A stretch of DNA of 24,346 nt, taken from the IMG/VR virus record IMGVR_UViG_3300020411_002967, positions 1 through 24,346 of that record; one strand, 5' to 3'. The notes under the pieces were generated by a model. The model was not told the origin of the DNA. It saw only the letters and a program-made list of their open reading frames with translations, and did no database searches. Positions 9,201 to 16,164 of the stretch are shown one piece after another. A program made the position numbers and the translations under genes. The stretch's first letter is position 1; every line of letters begins with the position of its first letter. The stretch comes from a virus.

Positions 9201-12200
9201 TATAAGAGATAATGATTTAATATTTGATGTTTCTGATTCTTCTTTATCTGGATATAATTTTAATTTGTATTATGATGAAAACTATATTAATAATTTTGTA
9301 TCTACTGGTCAAACAAATAGGTATACTGTTGCTATAGGAACTACACCTGGTAATGTTGGTGCAGCAATAACTTTAAATTACTCTAATAATAATCCATTAA
9401 GTTTATTTTACAGTTTAGAAAAGGGTGGATTTATTAGTACCTCTGATATTGATGTTATTAATAAATCAAAAATTTCTTATATTGATAGTGAATATATTGG
9501 AAATTATTCAGTAGTAGAAACTACCGACACTTCATTTAAAGTTGTTATAGAAGATAAACCAGAAGTTCTTGGATATGCTGCAACTACTATTGGTGTGGGT
9601 GGAACCATAACATATAATACAAATTCTACTAGTGCATTAGGTCCTATTAATTCAATAAAAATTAATTATAGAGGAGAAGGATATAGACAATTGCCAAGAT
9701 TTGTTAGTGTTGCTTCAACTCAAGGTTTTAATGCTAATATTTTACCTAGATCATCTACAGCAAATAAAATTAGTAATACTAATATACTTAATGTTGGGTT
9801 TGAATATTCATCTGATAAAACTTTACTACCAATAGCAAAAGTATCTCCAGTAACTTCTTTGAAAAATTATGATTTTATTACTGGTGTTGATATTATTGAT
9901 GGTGGTTCAGGTTATCAATCTAATCCAAAACTTATTGTTGTTGATAGTGAAACTGGCGAAACTAATGATAATGGTGCGATAGAAGCAATTATAAGTTCAT
10001 CAACACAGTCTATTGAGGAAGTTAATATTTTAGCAAATCCAAAAGGTGTTGGTAATGCTGAGATATATGCTATTGATGGTACAAATGGTATTCCAATTAC
10101 AACCATTAATATGAATTCTGGTGTTGTTAATGATGCAGTATCAGGAATTGTAACTGTTAGATTGGGAACACCTGTTCTTGGTTTTTCAGAGATTCCTTTT
10201 GCAGTGGGTGATCGGGTATTTATCGAAGGAGTACAAAATATTGATGATGGGAATACATTAAATTCTCCTAGCAATGGATATAAGACATATCCAGTAACAG
10301 CAGTTACTAGTTCAAATCCATTTACAATGAAAATTAATTTAGATGGAATTATAACTGAACCTGGAATTGCAAAAACAGATCAAACTTTTGCACAAGTAAT
10401 AAATTCTAAAAATTATCCTAGATTTAAAATAACTCAAGAACCTGGATTCTTTATAGAGGGTGAGAAAATACTAGTAAAAATTAATGATGTATTTTTGGAT
10501 AAAAAATTAATATTGGATAAAATTGGAAATGATTATGTTAAAATACAAGGTAAATATGATCTTAAACAGGGAGATAGAATAAAAGGCGAAAGCTCTGGTG
10601 TTATTGGTAATATTAATACATTATATGAAAATAAAGGTTCGTTTATAGTTGATTTTTCATCTAAGAAAAATCAAGGATGGTTAGATAATGTTGGAAAATT
10701 AGACCAAGACTATCAAGTATTGTCTGATAATGATTATTATCAAAATTTATCATATACTATTCAAAGTCCAGTACAATATAAAGATTTAATAACAGATGTA
10801 AATAGATTAGTTCATACTGCTGGTCTTAAGAATTTTGCTGATGTAGGAATAACTTCAAGTGTAACATCTGGATTAACAACTAGCATTGATACTACAACAA
10901 TAGTTCGTGATCTTTTATCAAATAATAGAGTTGATGCTATTACTAATTTTGATCTTGTTAAAGATATTGATTTCCTTACAAGTCCATTAAGAACAAAATT
11001 TATTCAATTTAAAACTAGAGAACTAGTAAATTACTTTAAATGTAAAACTAATAGAGTTTTAGAAATTGATAATATTAATACATTCTTTGGTAATTCTTCA
11101 AATAATGCAAAATTAGATGGAACAGTTGCTTTAACAGACAATTATAATAGATTTTTAGTTCAATCAAGAAATCCTATTAATAGTGATATTCAAGTTACTG
11201 AATTAGTTACTTCTATAGATTTTGTGAAAGAAGATGTTTATACTATTCAGAAAGCTTCTATAGGTGATGATCTTGTAGAGATTATTGGTGATAAAGTATT
11301 AAATGGGCAATATCAACTTAAGTTCAATCCAAAAAATACTTTCGATGTAGATCTTGATATTAAAATTTATCAAAATGCATTTGATGTTTCTAGTACTGGA
11401 ATAGGAACTACTAATTTTGGATTTGTTGAATTAACTGGTACAGGACAGAATGTTGCAACTGCCACTACTCATACTTTAACATCCGCAAATATATCTAATA
11501 TAGATTCCTATTTTGCATCTGTTGAGGTAAGAGATACATTTACAAATGAGATTCAAATTGTTGATTTATATGTAACTCATGATGGAACTAATTCTTATAT
11601 TTCCAATTATGAATTTAATCCAAATAATTCTAGTGGTATTGGATCTTTCAGTTCTAAGATAGAGTCTAATATTTTATCTATTGATTATACTAATGATAGA
11701 TCAAATGAAGTCTCTCTTCTTAGTAAAATTATTGGTTTTGGTTCTACCACTTCAGGTATTGGTACATATAGATTTAAATCTGATATTCAACCAGATGGAT
11801 CTGAAGAGACTTTAAGAATTGAATCTTCTTTTACGAATGTATCTGCTGGAGCAACAACAATAATATCTCAATTTAATAAAGTAAAGGATAGTAGTGTTAA
11901 AAGTATTATAAGAACTTCTATAGGAAATACTAGTTCTATACATCAATTATTACTTACTCATGATGGTACTGATACAATTCTTACTGAATATGGATTTATA
12001 TCTGTTGATAATAATCTTGGAATTGGTACGTTCTCATCAAAATATAATGGATCAAATATTGATTTAGTATTTACTCCAAATTCAGATTTTTCAAGCGATG
12101 CTGTAGAAGTTCAAGTATTTAATGAAGTAATTAATACTAATATTGATTTGATCAATGAACCATCCATATTAACTTATGGAAAATCTATCGATTCATTATC

Positions 12201-15200
12201 ATTATTACAATTCACTGGTACTAGTAGTGTTAGTTCTAACATTAGGGCTTTTAGATTAAATTACAATAATACTCCAATCTTTGGTAAGTATTTTAATCCT
12301 GGTGATTCTACCAAACTTGATTTAGGAACAGGATTATTTAAAATTAAAGATCATTTCTTTAGTAATAATGAAAAAGTAAATTATACACCTGGTTCTTCTA
12401 TTCAAGGTGTTGGTATTTCATCTTTAGTTATGTCTAATGGTAGTGCTTTACCTGAAAATTTATATGTTCTTAGAGAGAATGAAAATGAATTTAAGTTATC
12501 AATAACAAAAGCTGGTGCTGCAGTAACATTTAATTCTTCTGGAACTGGTAATTATCATAGATTGGAGATGGATAAAAAGAATGAAAAAAGTTTAATAGTG
12601 TTAAATGACATCATTCAGTCTCCTTTAGCATATACCCCAATTTCACATACCCTTAACAATAATGTTAGTGGTTCGGTCTCTATTTCTACTTCTGTTATTT
12701 CTCTTTCTGGTATTTCAACAATACTTATTGATGATATTTTGAATGTTGGTGATGAATATATGACAGTTAAAAATGTTGGAGTAGGAACTACTAATGTTGG
12801 TCCTATTGGATTTGAAGGATCTCTTAATCTTGTTGAAGTGGAAAGAGGTTCTGTAGGAACATCTGCAACAACTCATGCGGATGGTGCTGCTGTTAGATTG
12901 TATAAGGGAGGATATAATATTATTGGAGACACTCTTTACTTTACTAATGCTCCAAGAGGAAATGATGAAACTGCAAAGATTGAATCTAATAGAGATACTG
13001 GAAAATCAAACTTTAGTGGTAGAGTTTATTTAAGGCAGGATTATTCATCTAATATGATATTGGATGATATATCAAATCAATTCACTGGTATTGATAAAAA
13101 GTTTGTAGTAACTTCTAATGGTATTAATACAGTTGGACTTTCTACAGGAAGTACATTAATGTCTATTAATGGATTCTTCCAAAAACCAACAACTGATAAT
13201 AATTTAGGTAATAATTATTTCTTTGAAGCAGATACTTCTGCAGGTATTACTACTGTAGTATTTACTGGTATTACTTCTTATAATGGAACGCAAATAATAA
13301 GTGAAGATGATATTAATCAGAACCAACTTCCTAGAGCTGGTCAAATAATATCCATAGCATCTACAGGTGGATTGGGTATAGCACCTCTGGTTGGAGCAGC
13401 AGTAACAGCAGTTATTGGTGCTGGAAAATCTATTGTGTCTGTTGGTTTAGGAACTACAGATTTTAATGGATCTGGATATAGTTCTGGACTAAGTACAACT
13501 GGAAATGGTTTAATATCCATTGGAATAACAGATGCTGGATATGATCATAGATTTGTAAGTTCTGGTGTAAATTCAGTAACAGTTGCTGCAAATGGTATTG
13601 GTGCTAATGCTACATTTACACCTACAGATGCTTCATATACGTCCCATACAGGCGTTCTAGTATTGACAAAGCAGAATCATGGTCTCATTACATCTGATTC
13701 TCATAAAGCGATCACAGGAACCCAATATAATGCAACTGTAGGTATTATGACTGTTAAGTTAGCAGCAACACCTAGTCCTGCACTTGCAAATGGACAATTA
13801 GTTAAAATTGACGATCTTGGTGTTAAGTTTACTTGTGATAAAGATGCTCATGCTACTGAACATGATTATCCAAGAGAAAATGATCCTCTTAGTGGTAAAT
13901 GGGTTCCTATTTCAAATGTAACTGGTGGAGATACATTTGAGATTACTGTTCTTGATACTATTCCATCATCTAACACTGGTATTCATACTTTTGTGTCTGG
14001 TGTTGCAAATGCTATTAAACGATCTGCTAATACATTATCAATTGCCAATGATAGTTTAGTATTTAATTGTTCTTTAGATGGATATCAAGCTAATAAGGCA
14101 TATCCACGTGCTGGTATAGATCCTGTTGCTGGAGTATCCACCACTATTCTAGAAGCAACTTCAAATACGGTTACTGTAAATATTGGACCTGGTGGAGGAG
14201 CTGGAATTGGAGCATCAATTAGAGCTTCTGTTGGTATTGGTGGTACTTTAACATTTGAAGTTGTTGAAGGTGGTAGTGGATATGTTAATCCAATTATAAT
14301 GCCACCATCACCATCTTATGAAAATCTTGAAGTAATTGGAGTATCTAGATTAGGTCTTGGTGCAACGACAGATACTGGTAAATCTTTATTAGTTTCTATT
14401 GATGTTGGTCCTACTTCTACAACTGGTATTGGATCCACATTATATGAAGTTAAATCTTTTGAATTTACAAAAAAAGGATATGGATTTAGAAAGGGTGATG
14501 TATTCAGACCATTATTCAATGGAGAAGATATTAATAAAGTTGGATTAGTAACTGATGTTGGATTATCATCACCATTATCTAATTTGGAATTTACTGTAAA
14601 TAGTACATTTACTGATCAATTCTCATTATGGAATGTTGGAGAATTTGATTATATTGATTCTATAAAATCATTACAAAATGGTGTTAGAACAAGATTCCCA
14701 ATGAATTTTAATGGAGAATTAGTTGCCTTCCAGGTAGATAGTAATGATGTTGATTCGCAATTAATTGATATAAGATCATTATTATTGATATTTGTTAATG
14801 GTGTTTTACAAGTTCCAGGAGAAGCATATTTCTATGATGGTGGAACTACTTTCTCATTTAGTGAACCACCAGATGAAAATGATGATGTTGGAATTTTCTT
14901 CTATAAAGGTACAAATAATGTAGATGTTGTTTATACTGATATAATAGAAACATTGAAAGTGGGAGATGATGTTCAGATTCTTAAGAATGAATCATTTATC
15001 GATAGTGATGGTATACAAGTAGGAATTCTTGATCAAGAACCAAGAACTGTTGTAGGTATAACAACATCAGATACTATTGAAACTAATCTTTATTATGATG
15101 TTGGTATTAATGATGAAGTTGATAGACCATTAACTTGGATTAAACAAAAAATTGATAAAGTTATTAATGGTAATATTGTTTATAAATCAAGAAATTCTAT

Positions 15201-16134
15201 TGAACCTTTAGTTTTCCCTGAAGCAAGAATTATTGGAGATTTATCAACAACAGATACTGAAGTCTTTGTAGACAACTTGAGTTTATTTAATTATGAAAAA
15301 GAAAATCCATTAAGCATAGATTCTATAATTTTCCCTTATTCAGAAAATCTAGTAGGTGCTGCTATTACTGCTATTGTATCTGCTACTGGTACTATTTCAT
15401 CATTTGATATTGTTAGTGGTGGTTCTGGTTATGTTGGAACAACAACTTCTATTTCAGTTGGTGTACCAACTACAGGTATTATCGCAAATACTGCGAAAGC
15501 AACTGCATCAATTACTGCTGGAATTATTACTAGTATTACTATTACTAATCCTGGTGTGGGATATACTAGATCAAACCCACCAAAAGTTATTGTTGCAACA
15601 CCAAAAGGATCTAATGAAACGATTACTGGTATTGCTGCTACTGCAGGATTTAGTGGAATAATTACTGGAATAACAACTACAACAGGAACTGGAGGTAATC
15701 CATTAGCATTAAAATTCTTTGCTAAGATAGGAGATGGAACATTTAGTGGTTTGAATAATGGATATCCAATTTACATTTATGATACTTCTGTTGGAAGTGG
15801 AGTAACATCTATTGATGAAGGTGGAAATAGTGCTGTAGTTGGAATAGGAACTACTTATTTGGATAATATCTATTATGTTAGAAGTTTAACTTCTGTTGGT
15901 ACAAATGGAGAGTTTGTAGTTAATGTTGATTCTGGATCTAATATCGTTGGAATTGCAACTACTGGTACTTGTGGTAAATTTACTTGGGGTAGACTAAGTA
16001 ACTTTAGTAGAGGTTCTAATCCAATATCAATAGGAGTTACATCTAAAACAATTTCTGGTCTATCAACATTCCCAACAATTCAAAGAAGGAACGCTGGATT
16101 TAGAAATACTGGTGGGATAAATAATCCAACATAA
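3238..16134 (+). CDS. Giant 4298-residue baseplate protein in the gp7 position, with YHYH domain
   Basis: One uninterrupted frame starts at the ATGA overlap with gp6. Contractile-tail gene order (gp25, gp6, gp7; P2 W, J, I) places it at the wedge protein gp7. This is inferred from synteny plus an N-terminal domain (about 1-260: LPQFVLSESP 21-30, FLKQYY, TPEVIVG, SKGTEESFRILFNVLYG 203-219); T4 gp7 is only 1032 aa. The rest is mostly beta-rich modules: RG modules (102-130, 1630-1675, 3168-3222), HGF/HGL modules (His 1033, 1741, 1853, 1914, 3481), about eleven GxGY-type repeats from 811 to 4109, a YHYH-like domain (1322-1439), a GESSG segment (2450-2454) before YYQNLSYTIQSP (2500-2511), a duplicated unit (2721-2966), paired FTC/YPR units (3529-3665) and FVNGVLQVPG (3852-3861). 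There is no signal peptide, membrane segment or visible catalytic triad. It probably combines wedge assembly with a large external rim. Confidence 0.85.
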   Translation: MISTGIDKRVQIQQIVDNQLPQFVLSESPKAADFLKQYYISQEYSGGTIDITDNLDQYLKLDNLTPEVIVGKTTLDVSINSTDKNITVNSTKGFPNEYGLLKIGDEIITYTGITTNTFTGCVRGFSGITTYQDDNNPGELIFSDTTASSHDATSEITNLSVLFLKEFSKKLKYSLTPGLENVDFVSNLNVGNFIKEAKSFYQSKGTEESFRILFNVLYGYEPKIIDLEQYVVKPSSAKYIRRDRIVAEKIKGNPLNLKGQTVTRSTDSTTTASLSEVQPVLGISGTGVSTSTNYYILDAFIGYNDEEFITGTFDVTGKTKVIGDVPIDSDVITVDSTIGFGNTGTIISGINTNITYTDKTINQFLGVSGVNNPISSQDSIRDDDYIFGYENGDLSKRVELRITGILSKFIPDSNNRLSIENESVIVKSIGEKIGSSEFTSNKSIFANSWRYNTSITYQVDEFFWKDVTQDDSDITEDENNIITKYDSNGSIIGRYYQTSEFRMSETLSKKFDLVGLSEGDFVEIVERVSNPLQPKKVITSNDGNVVTTISKIIIGNDIERSKIQVTDGPYDLDIGKKYDVRKVLTKASSTGVPIKYGNNKLTSDIQNVYNDSDENLYVASNCLPSYEIQKNIATIGITTTNTNTLQGYNPVTEKYSVISFTTQIPFITGDAVYYKPDNTDNPLVGLDEGIYYVKSIPNFNNKINLYLSPSFIASDEKLSTPNNFIEFGMPTVSEGHTFTLLAHFNKQVESQNLLKKYPINPSLKTGEKEKTIPGSVGMLIDGVEIINYKSDDNIFYGPLDKFSVLSQGTGYDVINPPQIDISSGIGSTALVRPVVTGKLEEILVDPQEFDIENVLSVKITGGNSKNISLEPILKRVNRELKFDGRLKTANGGVDNQEETIDFGRKHNLKSGQVLIYDRNNNEPLGITTWGGSNADAYQSLTQGESYWPEVVGLTTIRLFSNESDYNSGINTIAFTSIRKSGIHKFRLKNSKNSLKTVKVVKTSDADNSFTNREIYVRPSGISISDSVITFENHGFSEGEVISYTTIPGIGVTNPTTISGLSTSNQYKVLKLNDNSFRLADVGIGNTVDSNYISNTYVRLNSVGTGYQVFKYPDIEITSEITYSVATSEKVVFTPVIKGQISDAILYEKGSDYGAQTVINYENKPSITLKNGIGRAGKNIQPSLVPIIDNSKIVAVNIQNGGAEYYSVPNLDIKGDGFGAKLRPIVDNDPNSKTYLSIIDVKILNGGSGFSTSNTSIKVKPSGSNVVFDLNIRKLPINNIQTLENFNLKYTSEILQDSVYGLKYATVGYSTAIGSEYFNDPNPITGHSPIIGWAYDGNPIYGPYGYSDPTNTNEIKVLQSSYVLNSSNIDNRPDITTFGTGFFVDDYVYDPSVGDLDEHNGRYCKTPEYPNGVYAYFASVNDNVGGEKLPKFPYFIGNTYRSNPTVVDSESKITQSFDFNNSDLIRNTTPYRISEEFSNNDFIIESDKFINQKTIVESVTRGNVDELIITNSGDDYKIGDSLVFDESNSDGSGLSASVNSIEGKPIIDIETVYEEYQNVKLVWDNSNQVSAYISTYHDLIGANHIQISGISTDIANLNKSHVIGVSSETTVLYSAVGTGVAVTDIIVGKTELISVGSSIGIGTEVLSVLNKFEDRNVLRCERGLTGTAHTISSIVKLLPNSFTLPVETDYFDSELDNIVYFNPKQSVGKESTAGLSTSIVVTVAGIAKSISIPAQSIYLPNHGFKTGDRLILKEPSNTGFTNIGVSTNGIPGSGSPTSIGHDDVVYAINKSKDFIGIVTDPSVIGSGDTSGKASGLFFVGDGDNSFKYSFRKENNQVTATAERIISNVSVSTSHGLQKNDSINLVIKPSKSIGIGNSTAIKVKYNSIKDKLLINPIGFNSTGVNTTTNILTINSHGFKTGDKVFYDNTDDDIIGGLSTTGYFVYRVDDNKIKLSNTYYDSTITPPKVVSLTSIGGTSHELSLINPPINVIRDNDLIFDVSDSSLSGYNFNLYYDENYINNFVSTGQTNRYTVAIGTTPGNVGAAITLNYSNNNPLSLFYSLEKGGFISTSDIDVINKSKISYIDSEYIGNYSVVETTDTSFKVVIEDKPEVLGYAATTIGVGGTITYNTNSTSALGPINSIKINYRGEGYRQLPRFVSVASTQGFNANILPRSSTANKISNTNILNVGFEYSSDKTLLPIAKVSPVTSLKNYDFITGVDIIDGGSGYQSNPKLIVVDSETGETNDNGAIEAIISSSTQSIEEVNILANPKGVGNAEIYAIDGTNGIPITTINMNSGVVNDAVSGIVTVRLGTPVLGFSEIPFAVGDRVFIEGVQNIDDGNTLNSPSNGYKTYPVTAVTSSNPFTMKINLDGIITEPGIAKTDQTFAQVINSKNYPRFKITQEPGFFIEGEKILVKINDVFLDKKLILDKIGNDYVKIQGKYDLKQGDRIKGESSGVIGNINTLYENKGSFIVDFSSKKNQGWLDNVGKLDQDYQVLSDNDYYQNLSYTIQSPVQYKDLITDVNRLVHTAGLKNFADVGITSSVTSGLTTSIDTTTIVRDLLSNNRVDAITNFDLVKDIDFLTSPLRTKFIQFKTRELVNYFKCKTNRVLEIDNINTFFGNSSNNAKLDGTVALTDNYNRFLVQSRNPINSDIQVTELVTSIDFVKEDVYTIQKASIGDDLVEIIGDKVLNGQYQLKFNPKNTFDVDLDIKIYQNAFDVSSTGIGTTNFGFVELTGTGQNVATATTHTLTSANISNIDSYFASVEVRDTFTNEIQIVDLYVTHDGTNSYISNYEFNPNNSSGIGSFSSKIESNILSIDYTNDRSNEVSLLSKIIGFGSTTSGIGTYRFKSDIQPDGSEETLRIESSFTNVSAGATTIISQFNKVKDSSVKSIIRTSIGNTSSIHQLLLTHDGTDTILTEYGFISVDNNLGIGTFSSKYNGSNIDLVFTPNSDFSSDAVEVQVFNEVINTNIDLINEPSILTYGKSIDSLSLLQFTGTSSVSSNIRAFRLNYNNTPIFGKYFNPGDSTKLDLGTGLFKIKDHFFSNNEKVNYTPGSSIQGVGISSLVMSNGSALPENLYVLRENENEFKLSITKAGAAVTFNSSGTGNYHRLEMDKKNEKSLIVLNDIIQSPLAYTPISHTLNNNVSGSVSISTSVISLSGISTILIDDILNVGDEYMTVKNVGVGTTNVGPIGFEGSLNLVEVERGSVGTSATTHADGAAVRLYKGGYNIIGDTLYFTNAPRGNDETAKIESNRDTGKSNFSGRVYLRQDYSSNMILDDISNQFTGIDKKFVVTSNGINTVGLSTGSTLMSINGFFQKPTTDNNLGNNYFFEADTSAGITTVVFTGITSYNGTQIISEDDINQNQLPRAGQIISIASTGGLGIAPLVGAAVTAVIGAGKSIVSVGLGTTDFNGSGYSSGLSTTGNGLISIGITDAGYDHRFVSSGVNSVTVAANGIGANATFTPTDASYTSHTGVLVLTKQNHGLITSDSHKAITGTQYNATVGIMTVKLAATPSPALANGQLVKIDDLGVKFTCDKDAHATEHDYPRENDPLSGKWVPISNVTGGDTFEITVLDTIPSSNTGIHTFVSGVANAIKRSANTLSIANDSLVFNCSLDGYQANKAYPRAGIDPVAGVSTTILEATSNTVTVNIGPGGGAGIGASIRASVGIGGTLTFEVVEGGSGYVNPIIMPPSPSYENLEVIGVSRLGLGATTDTGKSLLVSIDVGPTSTTGIGSTLYEVKSFEFTKKGYGFRKGDVFRPLFNGEDINKVGLVTDVGLSSPLSNLEFTVNSTFTDQFSLWNVGEFDYIDSIKSLQNGVRTRFPMNFNGELVAFQVDSNDVDSQLIDIRSLLLIFVNGVLQVPGEAYFYDGGTTFSFSEPPDENDDVGIFFYKGTNNVDVVYTDIIETLKVGDDVQILKNESFIDSDGIQVGILDQEPRTVVGITTSDTIETNLYYDVGINDEVDRPLTWIKQKIDKVINGNIVYKSRNSIEPLVFPEARIIGDLSTTDTEVFVDNLSLFNYEKENPLSIDSIIFPYSENLVGAAITAIVSATGTISSFDIVSGGSGYVGTTTSISVGVPTTGIIANTAKATASITAGIITSITITNPGVGYTRSNPPKVIVATPKGSNETITGIAATAGFSGIITGITTTTGTGGNPLALKFFAKIGDGTFSGLNNGYPIYIYDTSVGSGVTSIDEGGNSAVVGIGTTYLDNIYYVRSLTSVGTNGEFVVNVDSGSNIVGIATTGTCGKFTWGRLSNFSRGSNPISIGVTSKTISGLSTFPTIQRRNAGFRNTGGINNPT
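7201..7554 (+). other. YHYH-family domain within the giant protein
   Basis: Residues 1322-1439 contain the ordered marks of the YHYH domain (Pfam PF14240): GWAYDGNPIYGPYGY (1331-1345), DLDEHNGRY (1394-1402), TPEYPNG (1405-1411), and a final FPYFIG (1431-1436). The name-giving YHYH stretch reads YAYF (1413-1416), so both histidines are replaced, although His1398 remains in the DEHNGR motif. The fold is probably kept while any metal-binding role of the motif would be lost. The family's biochemical role is not established to my knowledge. Confidence 0.85.
11398..11754 (+). repeat. Duplicated protein unit, copy 1 (residues 2721-2839)
   Basis: This is the first copy of a tandem unit in the giant protein. 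It has GIGT at 2721-2724, an NV...TT start at 2738, VTHDGT at 2779-2784 and GIGSFSSK at 2800-2807. The corresponding marks in copy 2 are displaced by 119-130 residues. The DNA copies have diverged strongly, so this is an old domain duplication and not a recent repeat. Confidence 0.75.
11755..12135 (+). repeat. Duplicated protein unit, copy 2 (residues 2840-2966)
   Basis: This is the second copy, with GIGT at 2840-2843, NV...TT at 2867, LTHDGT at 2906-2911 and GIGTFSSK at 2928-2935. It follows copy 1 without a linker. The LTHDGT and GIG.FSSK motifs are the best conserved positions. Confidence 0.75.
13822..14232 (+). repeat. Paired FTC/YPR-type protein modules (residues 3529-3665)
   Basis: Two consecutive modules share a pattern. 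The first has VKFTCD (3529-3534), HDYPR (3542-3546) and DP (3549-3550). The second has LVFNCS (3607-3612), AYPR (3621-3624) and DP (3627-3628). Each pairs a single Cys with a YPR..DP loop and a following beta segment ending in T-rich strands. Cys is rare elsewhere in this protein, which makes the matched placement notable. Confidence 0.65.
16116..16123 (+). promoter_or_regulatory. Possible late promoter element (GATAAATA) at the end of the giant gene
   Basis: GATAAATA lies in the last codons of the giant gene, 41 bases before the gp8 start and exactly 23 bases upstream of the perfect TATAAATA at 16139. It fits the relaxed NATAAATA form and may act as a second start for the gp8 transcript. Confidence 0.35.
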
Positions 16135-16138
16135 TCCG

Positions 16139-16146
16139 TATAAATA
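16139..16146 (+). promoter_or_regulatory. T4-type late promoter (TATAAATA) for gp8 and downstream
   Basis: An exact TATAAATA sits in the 30-base gap between the stop of the giant gene (16132-16134) and ATG 16165 of gp8. It would give a very short leader. It provides fresh late transcription for gp8 and the DUF4815 gene after a 12.9-kb gene, where read-through from 829 may be weak. Confidence 0.75.
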
Positions 16147-16164
16147 AAGAAAAAAGCTATAGAT

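Noticed and set aside
6936-10274. Several antisense frames of 90-120 codons opposite the giant gene
   Set aside because: They are low-complexity mirror images of the coding strand, with no promoter, ribosome-binding site or family motif.
15356-15661. A Leu/Val-rich + strand frame of 101 codons inside the giant gene
   Set aside because: Its composition is an artefact of reading Ala/Thr/Ile-rich codons one base out of frame. It has no plausible ribosome-binding site and is fully inside the real frame.
3238-16134. Possibility that the giant frame is several genes fused by sequencing error or contains an intein
   Set aside because: There is no internal ribosome-binding site plus start at module borders, codon use is uniform, and no intein blocks (Cys/Ser start with a His-Asn end) were seen at a conserved site.
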